From positions 284,644 to 348,643 of the forward strand of contig NZ_JACJUD010000006.1 in assembly GCF_014174475.1 (NCBI RefSeq): 64,000 nt of DNA. Direction: 5' to 3'. Made by a program: the position numbers and the translations under genes. The stretch comes from Aquipseudomonas ullengensis (GTDB taxonomy: Bacteria; Pseudomonadota; Gammaproteobacteria; Pseudomonadales; Pseudomonadaceae). The notes beneath the pieces are model-generated. The model was not told the origin of the DNA and did no database searches. It saw only the letters and a list, made by a program, of their open reading frames with translations. The first letter of the stretch is position 1; each line of letters begins with the position of its first letter. Positions 34,128 to 42,796 of the stretch are shown in pieces.

Positions 34128-34257
34128 GAAAATGGATACCACGCGATTTTGCCCAGGCTCCGCTCCCCGAGCACACACCGCACGCTACTGCCCAACACAC
34201 CTTGCCTCCCCTGCCCGTCTGGCGTCCAATAGCGCCAGCCACGGACAGGAGATCGGC

Positions 34258-34899
34258 ATGACGCGCACCGCCCCATCACGAAAACCCCGCGCCAGCAGCC
34301 AAGCACGCATCACGGTGATCCTCGATGCCGCGCGCGAGCTGCTCAGCGAACAGGGTTTCAGCGGCCTGTCGATCTACAGCGTGGCCGAGCGCGCCGCCAT
34401 CCCGCCGTCTTCCGTCTATCACTTCTTCGCCAGCGTGCCGGCCCTGCTCGAAGCGCTGACCGCAGACATCCATGCCGCCTTCCGCGCCTGCCTGCAGCAG
34501 CCGGTGGCTCACGACAAACTGCACGACTGGCGCGACCTCTCGCGCATCATCGAAGAGCGCATGCTGGCGATCTACGCCAGTGACAATGCCGCGCGCCAGT
34601 TGATCCTGGCCCAGCACGGGCTGTCGGAAGTGGTTCAGGCCGACCGCCAGCACGACCTCGAACTGGGGCGCCTGATGCAGGCCCTGTTCGAACGCCACTT
34701 CCCCCTGCCGCAGCTGCCGGACGATGTCGATGTGTTCGCCCTGGCCATGGAGCTGGGTGATCGCGTCTACGCCCGCTCGGTGCAGCTGCACGGCGAAATC
34801 ACCCCGCGCATGGCCGAAGAAGGCATGCGCGTCTTCGATGCCTACGTGGGCCTCTACCTGCCAGTCGGCCTGCCCAAGCGGCCTCAACCCGCGAACTAA
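34258..34899 (+). CDS. aguR: TetR-family repressor of agmatine catabolism
   Basis: A 213-residue TetR-type regulator. The HTH occupies residues about 20-65 (ARITVILDAARELLSEQGFS ... YSVAERAAIPPSSVYHFFAS); the C-terminal domain should bind agmatine or carbamoylputrescine. The ATG at 34258 is preceded by CAGGAGATCGGC. It lies directly upstream of aguBA in the same direction; in PAO1 AguR represses aguBA and is relieved by agmatine and N-carbamoylputrescine. Palindromes at 34909-34942 are its likely binding sites. Confidence 0.88.
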   Translation: MTRTAPSRKPRASSQARITVILDAARELLSEQGFSGLSIYSVAERAAIPPSSVYHFFASVPALLEALTADIHAAFRACLQQPVAHDKLHDWRDLSRIIEERMLAIYASDNAARQLILAQHGLSEVVQADRQHDLELGRLMQALFERHFPLPQLPDDVDVFALAMELGDRVYARSVQLHGEITPRMAEEGMRVFDAYVGLYLPVGLPKRPQPAN

Positions 34900-34908
34900 C
34901 CCAAAGAC

Positions 34909-34942
34909 TTATCCGGATATTTATTCGATATAGATCGAATAA
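34909..34942. promoter_or_regulatory. Putative AguR operator
   Basis: Two palindromes in the 195-bp aguR-aguB gap: TATCCGGATA at about 34910-34919, and TTATTCGAT-ATAG-ATCGAATAA at 34921-34942 with perfect 9-bp arms. A related half-site TTATCGGATATAAA follows at about 34983-34997. The region is markedly AT-rich compared with its flanks. Confidence 0.6.
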
Positions 34943-35094
34943 ATTCCTTAAATTCAGACTTATTACCTTCCAAAGCCGATTTTTATCGGATATAAATTGG
35001 ACATCCGCCGCCGAACTACTGTTCGAGCCACGGCATCGTCATGGGTCTCTGCTAGTGTCAGAAGGCCCTCTCACATGCTCCTGCGAGGTGTTCC

Positions 35095-35973
<879 letters not shown>

Positions 35974-35979
35974 CGCACC

Positions 35980-36047
35980 TGTAGGAGCCAGCTTGCTGGT
36001 GATCGCTCCACTCAGGACGCGTGATCGCCAGCAAGCTGGCTCCTACA
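35980..36047. repeat. Palindromic repeat pair, family R1
   Basis: Arms TGTAGGAGCCAGCTTGCTGG(TGAT) and the inverse GCCAGCAAGCTGGCTCCTAC(A), about 20 bp apart, filling the aguB-aguA spacer. It matches the copies at 7876-7942 and 45129-45218. Confidence 0.9.
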
Positions 36048-36075
36048 CAAGCCGCACATTAGATAGGTAAACCCG

Positions 36076-37182
36076 ATGACCACACTGACCAGCACTCCAC
36101 GCGCCGATGGCTTCCGCATGCCGGCCGAGTGGGCACCCCATAGCCAGACCTGGATGGTCTGGCCGGAGCGCCCGGACAACTGGCGCCTCGGTGGCAAGCC
36201 GGCACAGGCCGCCTTCAGCGCCGTGGCCCGCGCCATCGCCGAATTCGAGCCGGTGACCATTTGCGTCTCTGCCGGCCAGTATGAAAATGCCCGCGCGCGC
36301 CTCGAGCACAGCAACATCCGCCTGGTCGAGATCAGCACCGACGACGCCTGGGTGCGCGACACCGGCCCGACCTTCGTCACCAACAACGCCGGTGACGTAC
36401 GCGGCGTGGACTGGGCCTTCAATGCCTGGGGCGGCTTCGATGGCGGCCTCTACTCACCGTGGAACCGCGACGACCAGGTGGCCAGCAAGATCCTCGAGAT
36501 CGAGCGCTGCGACCGCTACCGCACCGAGGACTTCGTGCTCGAAGGCGGTTCGATCCACGTCGACGGCGAAGGCACCCTGATCACCACCGAGGAATGCCTG
36601 CTCAACCGCAACCGCAACCCGCACCTGACCCGCGAGCAGATCGAGAGCGTGCTGAACGAACACCTGGCCATCGACACGGTGATCTGGCTGCCGGACGGCC
36701 TGTTCAACGACGAGACCGACGGCCACGTCGACAACTTCTGCTGCTACGTGCGCCCCGGCGAAGTGCTGCTGGCCTGGACCGACGATGTCAACGACCCCAA
36801 CTACCCACGTTGCCAGGCCGCCATGCGCGTACTGGAAAGCGCGCGGGACGCCAAGGGTCGTCAGCTCGTCGTGCACAAGATGCCGATTCCCGGGCCGATC
36901 CACGCCACCGCGGCTGAGTGCGCGGACGTCGACCTGGTTGCCGGCAGCCAGGAGCGCAGCCCCGAGGTGCGCCTGGCCGGTTCCTACGTCAACTTCCTGA
37001 TCGTCAACGGCGGCATCGTCGCGCCGAGCTTCGACGACGCCAAGGACGAGGAAGCCCGCGCCATCCTCCAGCGCGTGTTCCCCGAGCACCGCGTGGTGAT
37101 GGTCCCCGGCCGCGAGATCCTGCTCGGCGGCGGCAATATTCACTGCATCACCCAGCAGCAGCCGGCTCCGCAACGGGGCTGA
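36076..37182 (+). CDS. aguA: Agmatine deiminase
   Basis: A 368-residue enzyme hydrolysing agmatine to N-carbamoylputrescine and ammonia, the step before AguB. Family signatures: FRMPAEWAPHSQTWMVWPER at the N-terminus, NAWGGFDGGLYSPWNRDDQV in the middle, and the nucleophile Cys in LGGGNIHCITQQQP near the C-terminus. It completes the aguBA operon and is followed by a strong terminator. Confidence 0.95.
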   Translation: MTTLTSTPRADGFRMPAEWAPHSQTWMVWPERPDNWRLGGKPAQAAFSAVARAIAEFEPVTICVSAGQYENARARLEHSNIRLVEISTDDAWVRDTGPTFVTNNAGDVRGVDWAFNAWGGFDGGLYSPWNRDDQVASKILEIERCDRYRTEDFVLEGGSIHVDGEGTLITTEECLLNRNRNPHLTREQIESVLNEHLAIDTVIWLPDGLFNDETDGHVDNFCCYVRPGEVLLAWTDDVNDPNYPRCQAAMRVLESARDAKGRQLVVHKMPIPGPIHATAAECADVDLVAGSQERSPEVRLAGSYVNFLIVNGGIVAPSFDDAKDEEARAILQRVFPEHRVVMVPGREILLGGGNIHCITQQQPAPQRG

Positions 37183-37211
37183 TCGCTGTAACGAAAAAGC
37201 CCGCCAATTGG

Positions 37212-37254
37212 CGAAAAAACGCCGCGATTCCCCAAAGGAATCGCGGCGTTTTGC
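37212..37254 (+). terminator. Terminator after aguA
   Basis: Stem AAAACGCCGCGATTCC / GGAATCGCGGCGTTTT with a short loop, 30 bp past the aguA stop and ending in a T-run. Confidence 0.88.
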
Positions 37255-37258
37255 TGGG

Positions 37259-37319
37259 GTAGGAGTGAGCTCTGCTCGCGAATCCTGGCCGGGTGAGAGC
37301 TTCGCGAGCAGAGCTCGCC
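37259..37319. repeat. Palindromic repeat pair, family R3
   Basis: Left arm GTAGGAGTGAGCTCTGCTCG(CGAA), right arm TTCGCGAGCAGAGCTCGCC. It belongs with 4359-4382 and 55479-55545. It lies in the 361-bp gap between aguA and the chemotaxis-type gene, which holds only the terminator and two repeats. Confidence 0.85.
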
Positions 37320-37410
37320 AATCGGCGTAATGCTGTTCACTTGAGCAGCGGTCTGGCCTGCTTCCAACGCACCTCAACCACGGGCGATCTTCCCGATCTG
37401 CACATCCTGC

Positions 37411-37527
37411 TCCCTCTCCCCTCCGGGGAGAGGGTTGGGGTGAGGGGCGACGTCTCGCTCCATGCAGCCCTTCACCAACCTGAAGCACCGCCCCCTCACC
37501 CTGCCCTCTCCCCAAGAGGGAGAGGGT
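37411..37527. repeat. Inverted repeat, family R4 (CCCTCTCCCC...GGGGAGAGGG)
   Basis: Left arm TCCCTCTCCCCTCCGGGGAG(AGGG) then GTTGGGGTGAGGGG; right arm CCCCCTCACCCTGCCCTCTC and the inverse of the left hairpin. The two arms are inverted over about 117 bp. Related copies sit inside the ssu operon at 42651-42773 and 43968-44078. Confidence 0.88.
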
Positions 37528-37543
37528 TCTGCCCGCGCGTTGC

Positions 37544-38860
37544 TCAGTCCTGCATGGCTTCGGTGAACTGGCCAATGGCATCCACCACGCGCTGCGCCTC
37601 ACTGCGGATTTCCTGCATCACTGCACCCGCGCGGTTGACCAGCTCCACGCCCTGCTCGGCTTTGGTCTTGCTGCCATCCATGCCGCTGACCGCCTGCTGG
37701 GCCAGTTCGTGGTTGAGGCGCACCACGTCGTTGATCTCCACCGTGGCCTGGCTGGTGCGGGCGGCGAGGTTGCGCACCTCATCGGCAACCACGGCAAAAC
37801 CGCGACCCTGCTCACCAGCGCGCGCCGCTTCGATGGCGGCGTTGAGCGCCAGCAGGTTGGTCTGCTCGGCAATCCCGCGAATCACCTGGACGATGCTGCT
37901 GATGCGTTCGGACTGCTCGCTGAGCGCGCCGACCTTGTCGGCCACCTGGCCCAACTCGCTGGCGATGCCGCGCACCACCTGCACCGCCTCATCGACCGTA
38001 CCAGCGCCCCTGACCGCGCTGGAGTCGGTTTCCCGCGCACTGGCGAAGGCCAGTTGTGCAGCGGCGGCTTCCGCATCGCGGTGTTCGACCTGGGAGGTGA
38101 TGTCACTGGCGAACTTGACCACGCCATACAGCACACCGCTGGCGTCATACAGCGGGTTGTACGTGGCGCGCAGCCACACCACCTGGCCGGACTTGGCGAT
38201 GCGCTTGAAGCGGTCGGAGATGAACTCGCCCTGGTTGAGGCGCTGCCAAAAGCGCCGGTAAGCCTCGCTGCTGGCTTCCTCGCGGTCGCAGAACAGACTG
38301 TGGTGCTTGCCGCGAACTTCCTCCAGGCGATAACCCATGGTCTGCAGGAAGTTGTCGTTGGCGGTGACCACCTCGCCCTTGGGATTGAACTCGATCACCG
38401 CCATGGAGCGGTTGATCGCGTTGAGCAAACTCTCGTGCTGATGCTCGGCATGCACTTGGGCGGTGATGTCGGTGGCCACCTTGATCACCTTGGCAACCCG
38501 CCCGCTGGTATCACGCACCGGCAGGTAGCTGGCCTCCAGCCAGATCTCGCGGCCGCCCTTGGCCACGCGCATGAAGCGGTCGCTGAAGCTCTCGCCACTG
38601 GCCAGGCGTTGCCAGAACTGGCCGTAGGCCGGGCTGGCCAGCAGTTCCTTGGAGCAGAACAGGCGATGGTGCTGGCCGCGCAACTCATCCAATCGATAGC
38701 CCACGGTCGCCAGGAACGGTTCATTGGCGTCGAGAATCTCGCCCTGCGGGGTGAACTCGATCAGCGCCATGGTTTGTCGGATGGCGCCCAGCGTTTGCTG
38801 GTTAGAGGCCAGCTGGGCCTGACACTGCTGCAACTCGCTGCGAAGACCGGAACCGAACAT
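37544..38860 (-). CDS. Soluble PAS-PAS methyl-accepting chemotaxis-type transducer (BdlA-like)
   Basis: A 438-residue cytoplasmic protein without signal peptide or membrane span. Two PAS domains at about 25-140 (MALIEFTPQGEILDANEPFL; LRGQHHRLFCSKE) and 150-260 (MAVIEFNPKGEVVTANDNFL; VRGKHHSLFCDRE) are close duplicates. The C-terminal 180 residues are a short signalling hairpin with the hallmark IRGIAEQTNLLALNAAIEAA RAGEQGRGFAVVADEVR. The ATG at 38860 follows AGAGGTGCTT. P. aeruginosa BdlA, a biofilm-dispersal regulator, has the same architecture and size; orthology is likely but not proven. Confidence 0.85.
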   Translation of the reverse strand: MFGSGLRSELQQCQAQLASNQQTLGAIRQTMALIEFTPQGEILDANEPFLATVGYRLDELRGQHHRLFCSKELLASPAYGQFWQRLASGESFSDRFMRVAKGGREIWLEASYLPVRDTSGRVAKVIKVATDITAQVHAEHQHESLLNAINRSMAVIEFNPKGEVVTANDNFLQTMGYRLEEVRGKHHSLFCDREEASSEAYRRFWQRLNQGEFISDRFKRIAKSGQVVWLRATYNPLYDASGVLYGVVKFASDITSQVEHRDAEAAAAQLAFASARETDSSAVRGAGTVDEAVQVVRGIASELGQVADKVGALSEQSERISSIVQVIRGIAEQTNLLALNAAIEAARAGEQGRGFAVVADEVRNLAARTSQATVEINDVVRLNHELAQQAVSGMDGSKTKAEQGVELVNRAGAVMQEIRSEAQRVVDAIGQFTEAMQD

Positions 38861-39004
38861 AAGCACCTCTGATCCATGAGAAAACAGGTTGAGCATAGGC
38901 GGGAAAATATTGCGCGATATGTCCAAGCCTATCGGCGGCTAAAAAAGTCCCTTTAACCACCTCGGGCGATATTTTTCAGTCGAATACTCCACCCCCTAGA
39001 AACG

Positions 39005-39032
39005 AAAAAGCCCGCCAAATGGCGGGCTTTTT
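39005..39032 (-). terminator. Terminator after desA
   Basis: Stem AAAAAGCCCGCCA / TGGCGGGCTTTTT, 15 bp beyond the desA stop; on the minus strand it ends in a T-run. Confidence 0.9.
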
Positions 39033-39046
39033 CACAACGCAGGGAC

Positions 39047-40231
39047 TCAGGCGTTGGCGGGGCGCAGCGAATAGCTTTTCAGCTGTTCGGCAAACTCGCG
39101 CAGCGACTGGATGCCGCTGGCTTCGGCCTCGTGCACCCACTGCTTGATGGCTTCGAGCATGTCGTGGCCATTGCTGCTGGTCTTGACCCAGATCTGCTGC
39201 AGGGCGATGCGCTTCTCGTAGATCACCTTGAGCGCCTGGCTCTGCTCGAGCATGGCGGCGATACGCGCATGGTGCGTTTCGTCGAGCAGGCTGGTTTCGC
39301 GCGACAACAGACGCTTGGCGCGGCGGAACTGATGGCGGACCGACTCGTCGGCCTTGGCCAGTTCCTGTTTGACCAGCGGTGCGATGACCAGCTTGCGGTA
39401 CTGCGCCATGATCTGGAAACGGTTGTTGAGGATGGCCATGGCGGTGTCCATGTCCAGGTGGCCCTTGCCTTCCACGCGGTGGGCAATCGGCGCCACGCGC
39501 TGCACCTTGGCCATACGCAGGAAGCTGAACAGTTGGATCCAGGCCCAGCCCATGTCGAATTCCCACTTCTTCACCGACAGCTTGGCGCTGTTGGGGTAGG
39601 TGTGGTGGTTGTTGTGCAGCTCTTCACCGCCAATCAGGATGCCCCACGGCACCAGGTTGGTGGCGGCGTCGCGGCATTCGAAGTTGCGGTAACCGACGGC
39701 ATGGCCGAGGCCGTTGATCACGCCCGCCGCCCATACCGGAATCCACATCATCTGGATCGCCCAGACGGTCATGCCGAGCACGCCGAACAGGGCCAGGTCG
39801 ATCACTGCCATGGCAATGATGCCGCCCATGGGAAAACGGCTGTAGACGTTGCGTTCAACCCAGTCTTCCGGGCAGTTCTTGCCGTAGATGCGCAGGGTGT
39901 CCTGGTTCTTGGCTTCCTGCTGGTAGAGCTCGGCGCCGGTACGCAGCACGGTGCCCAGACCTTTGATCACCGGACTGTGCGGGTCATCGACGGTTTCGCA
40001 TTTGGCGTGATGCTTGCGGTGGATGGCGGTCCACTCGCGGGTGTTCTGGCCGGTGGTCATCCACAGCCAGAAACGGAAGAAGTGCTTGAGTGCCGGATGC
40101 AGCTCCAGCGAGCGGTGCGCCGAGTAACGGTGCAGATAGACGGTGACGCTGACGATGGTGATATGGGTAATCACCAGGGTCACGGCGATGAGTTGCCAGA
40201 CCGACAGATCGAGTAAGCCGTTGTACCACAT
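39047..40231 (-). CDS. desA: Fatty acid desaturase, phospholipid delta-9 type
   Basis: A 394-residue membrane desaturase that makes cis double bonds in existing acyl chains of phospholipids, using di-iron and oxygen. The three histidine boxes are HRYSAHR, HRKHHAKCE and ELHNNHHTYPNSAK. Membrane spans lie at about residues 8-30 and 130-165. The C-terminal 130 residues (about 265-394) form a charged helical extension typical of DesA. It corresponds to PA0286 (from memory). Confidence 0.92.
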   Translation of the reverse strand: MWYNGLLDLSVWQLIAVTLVITHITIVSVTVYLHRYSAHRSLELHPALKHFFRFWLWMTTGQNTREWTAIHRKHHAKCETVDDPHSPVIKGLGTVLRTGAELYQQEAKNQDTLRIYGKNCPEDWVERNVYSRFPMGGIIAMAVIDLALFGVLGMTVWAIQMMWIPVWAAGVINGLGHAVGYRNFECRDAATNLVPWGILIGGEELHNNHHTYPNSAKLSVKKWEFDMGWAWIQLFSFLRMAKVQRVAPIAHRVEGKGHLDMDTAMAILNNRFQIMAQYRKLVIAPLVKQELAKADESVRHQFRRAKRLLSRETSLLDETHHARIAAMLEQSQALKVIYEKRIALQQIWVKTSSNGHDMLEAIKQWVHEAEASGIQSLREFAEQLKSYSLRPANA

Positions 40232-40557
40232 GGATGGTGTTGCCTCGCAGGGATGTAGACGCCGGCCCGAACCACGGACCCATGGGCATTATCCTTATGC
40301 GCCCGGATAAAACCAGCACAGTGTTGGGTTGAGCTTACACTTGTACTGCCTTACCTATAATGCGGATTCATCCATTCCTCCGCCATAGCCGGCCAGCGGG
40401 AAATCGACGCGAACGCCGCAATGGCGTGTTTCTGCGTGTTACCGACAACCTGTCCAATACCTGCAGCACGCCAGCCCGAGCCTGGCCCGACTGGACAACT
40501 GCGGCACCGATTTTTACGGTCTTTTCGAGCCTGCAATGGCGCCCGACGCCTCGGAGC

Positions 40558-40723
40558 GTAGGCTGGGTTAGCCGCCGACAGGGTGTTCAACCCTGGCGAC
40601 TGGATGGGCTGCGGCGTAACCCAGCAGCGGGGCCACGGGATTTGTGTATACCGCGCTGGGTTACGCCGCGCCGAGTTTGCGCGACCAGCACGGGCAACGG
40701 CACACGCGGCTAACCCAGCCTAC
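40558..40723. repeat. Nested inverted repeats (GTAGGCTGGGTTAGCCGC)
   Basis: Outer arms GTAGGCTGGGTTAGCCGC (40558-40575) and its exact inverse (40706-40723). Inner arms GCGGCGTAACCCAGC (40611-40625) and its exact inverse (40655-40669). The outer and inner arms resemble each other (TGGGTTA). It is in the 522-bp gap between desA and ssuF, where I find no gene; it could fold into a cruciform-like structure downstream of ssuF. Confidence 0.85.
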
Positions 40724-40753
40724 AGCTCTGAACAGCTGCGGCACTGCCATGGC

Positions 40754-40969
40754 TCAGAGCTTGGCTATCGACACTTCGGTGGATTTGACGAAGGCAATCA
40801 CTTCGCTGCCCACGCCCAGTTCCAGCTCGCGCACGGAACGGGTGGTGATTACCGAGGTAACGATGCCGGAGGCGGTTTGCACGTCGATTTCCGACAGCAC
40901 GTCGCCCAGGACAATTTCCTTGATGGTGCCTTTGAACTGGTTGCGGACGTTGATCGCTTTGATAGTCAT
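40754..40969 (-). CDS. ssuF: Molybdopterin/molybdate-binding Mop-like protein SsuF
   Basis: A 71-residue single-domain Mop/TOBE protein: MTIKAINVRNQFKGTIKEIV ... LELGVGSEVIAFVKSTEVSI. In P. putida ssuF is the last gene of ssuEADCBF and is required for sulfonate use although its molecular role is unclear; such domains bind oxyanions. The ATG at 40969 is preceded by AAGGAGCAGCACC. It is 37 bp after ssuB. It is shorter than any longer frame reading and matches the family's about 70 residues. Confidence 0.9.
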   Translation of the reverse strand: MTIKAINVRNQFKGTIKEIVLGDVLSEIDVQTASGIVTSVITTRSVRELELGVGSEVIAFVKSTEVSIAKL

Positions 40970-41006
40970 GGTGCTGCTCCTTGAGGCTAGGGATGAAGTC
41001 TTGGGG

Positions 41007-41807
41007 TTACAGCGCCCAGCGCAGTTGCGTGGGCAGGGGTGAAACGGGTTCCGGCTGGGGCGGCAGTTCGGGCAGCGCCAGCACACGGTTGAGCACTTCC
41101 GCTTCCAGCGCCGCCAGGCGTGCCGAGCCACGGTTGCGCGGGCGGGGCAGCTCGACGGCGAGGTCGAGGCCGATCTGCCCGTCTTCGATGAGAATCACCC
41201 GATCGGCGATGGCCACGGCCTCGCTGACGTCGTGGGTGACCAGCAGCACGGTGAAGCCATGCTGCTGCCACAGGCGTTCGATCAGTTGCTGCATCTCGAT
41301 ACGGGTCAGCGCATCCAGCGCACCGAGCGGCTCGTCGAGCAGCAGCAGGCGCGGCTGGTGGATCAGGGCACGGGCCAGGGCCACGCGCTGCTTCTGTCCA
41401 CCGGACAGCGCCGCCGGCCACTCGTTGGCACGGTCGGCCAGGCCTACCGCTTCCAGTGCGTTGTGGGCACGGGCACGCCAGTCACCGCTGAGGCCCAGGC
41501 CGACGTTGTCGATTACCCGCTTCCATGGCAGTAGTCGTGCGTCCTGGAACATCAACCGAGTGTCTTCACGAGCTGCCGCCAGTGGGCCATTACCGGCCAA
41601 CAGCTGGCCGCCGCTAGGCGCATCGAGGCCTGCCAGCAGACGCAGCAGGGTGCTTTTGCCGCAACCGCTGCGACCGACCACGGCAACGAACTGCCCAGCC
41701 GGAATGTGCAGGTCTATATCCGTCAGCACCTGACGCTCGCCGAACGACTTGCTGATGTCCTTGATGGCCAGGGGGATGCCCTGGCGAATGCTATGCAGGG
41801 CGGTCAT
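41007..41807 (-). CDS. ssuB: Aliphatic sulfonate ABC transporter ATPase
   Basis: A 266-residue ABC ATPase. Walker A GRSGCGKSTLLRLLAGL, signature LSGGQKQRVALARALI, Walker B LLLLDEPLGALDALTRI, switch LLVTHDVSEAVAIAD. The ATG at 41807 overlaps the ssuC stop by 4 nt; I rejected the longer frame that reads back into ssuC. It powers SsuC-mediated sulfonate import. Confidence 0.92.
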   Translation of the reverse strand: MTALHSIRQGIPLAIKDISKSFGERQVLTDIDLHIPAGQFVAVVGRSGCGKSTLLRLLAGLDAPSGGQLLAGNGPLAAAREDTRLMFQDARLLPWKRVIDNVGLGLSGDWRARAHNALEAVGLADRANEWPAALSGGQKQRVALARALIHQPRLLLLDEPLGALDALTRIEMQQLIERLWQQHGFTVLLVTHDVSEAVAIADRVILIEDGQIGLDLAVELPRPRNRGSARLAALEAEVLNRVLALPELPPQPEPVSPLPTQLRWAL

Positions 41808-42598
41808 TGCGCACCTGCCTTGGCCTGATAGGCCGGATGCCAGCGCAGCCACACACGCTCCAGGCCACGGGCGGCAACATCCGCCAGCTTGCCGAGTACC
41901 GCGTAGAGCAGGATGGCCAGCACCACCACGTCGGTCTGCAGGAACTCACGGGCGTTCATCGCCAGATAACCAATGCCGCTGCTGGCGGAAATGGTTTCCG
42001 CGACGATCAGCGTCAGCCACATGAAGCCGAGGGCGAAACGCACGCCGACCAGGATCGAAGGCAACGCGCCGGGCAGGATCACCTGCCAGAACAGGCCGAA
42101 GCCGGACAAGCCATAGCTGCGCGCCATCTCCACCAGCGCCGGGTCGACGTTGCGGATGCCGTGGTAGGTGTTCAGGTAGATCGGGAACAGGGTGCCGAGG
42201 GCGACCAGGAAGATCTTCGCGCTCTCGTCGATGCCGAACCACAGGATCACCAGCGGGATCAGCGCCAGGTGCGGCACGTTGCGGATCATCTGCACCGAGC
42301 TGTCGAGCAGGCGCTCGCCCCATTTCGACAGGCCGGTGATGAAGCCCAGGGCCAGACCGATGCCGCCGCCAATGGCGAAGCCGATACCGGCACGCCAGCC
42401 GCTGATGGCCAGATGCGTCCAGATCTCGCCGCTTTTCAGCAGCGCCCAGCCGGCCTCGATTACCGCGCTCGGCGCCGGCAGGATGCGGGTGGACAGCAAG
42501 CCGGCGACCACGGCGATCTGCCAGACCGCCAGCAGCGCCACCGGCAGGGCCCACGGCGCCAGGCGGTGGGCAATTTTTTCTAGCGTTTGCGTCGTCAT
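41804..42598 (-). CDS. ssuC: Aliphatic sulfonate ABC transporter permease
   Basis: A 264-residue permease of the SsuC/TauC type with about six spans, EAA-like motif EMARSYGLSGFGLFWQVILP, and the C-terminal LWTVLGKLADVAARGLERVW-type ending. The ATG at 42598 (MTTQTLEKIAHRLAPW) is preceded by AAGGGAG; the open frame upstream reads through a repeat. It overlaps ssuB. Confidence 0.92.
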   Translation of the reverse strand: MTTQTLEKIAHRLAPWALPVALLAVWQIAVVAGLLSTRILPAPSAVIEAGWALLKSGEIWTHLAISGWRAGIGFAIGGGIGLALGFITGLSKWGERLLDSSVQMIRNVPHLALIPLVILWFGIDESAKIFLVALGTLFPIYLNTYHGIRNVDPALVEMARSYGLSGFGLFWQVILPGALPSILVGVRFALGFMWLTLIVAETISASSGIGYLAMNAREFLQTDVVVLAILLYAVLGKLADVAARGLERVWLRWHPAYQAKAGAQ

Positions 42599-42650
42599 GC
42601 TCAACGCTCCCTTGTTCAAATCGTTGCGATGGCGCGGGGCGATGACGCGA

Positions 42651-42773
42651 CCCCTCACCCTAGCCCTCTCCCCAAAGGGGAGAGGGGATGTTTCTGTGCC
42701 GCCGGCAACGCCGAGCCCGACCACCGCACCCGCCACTCCCTCTCCCCCTTGGGGAGAGGGCCGGGGTGAGGGG
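42651..42773. repeat. Inverted repeat, family R4, in the ssuD-ssuC spacer
   Basis: CCCCTCACCCTAGCCCTCTC with CCCAAAGGGGAGAGGGG at the left, and TCCCTCTCCCCCTTGGGGAG with AGGGCCGGGGTGAGGGG at the right; the two arms are inverses about 125 bp end to end. It occupies most of the 198-bp spacer inside the ssu operon. Confidence 0.88.
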
Positions 42774-42796
42774 TCAGCCTCTCAGGCCACGCTGAC

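Noticed and set aside
37293..38261. 322-codon plus-strand frame over repeats and the chemotaxis gene
   Set aside because: Starts in repeat sequence and is antisense to a gene with hallmark MCP sequence.
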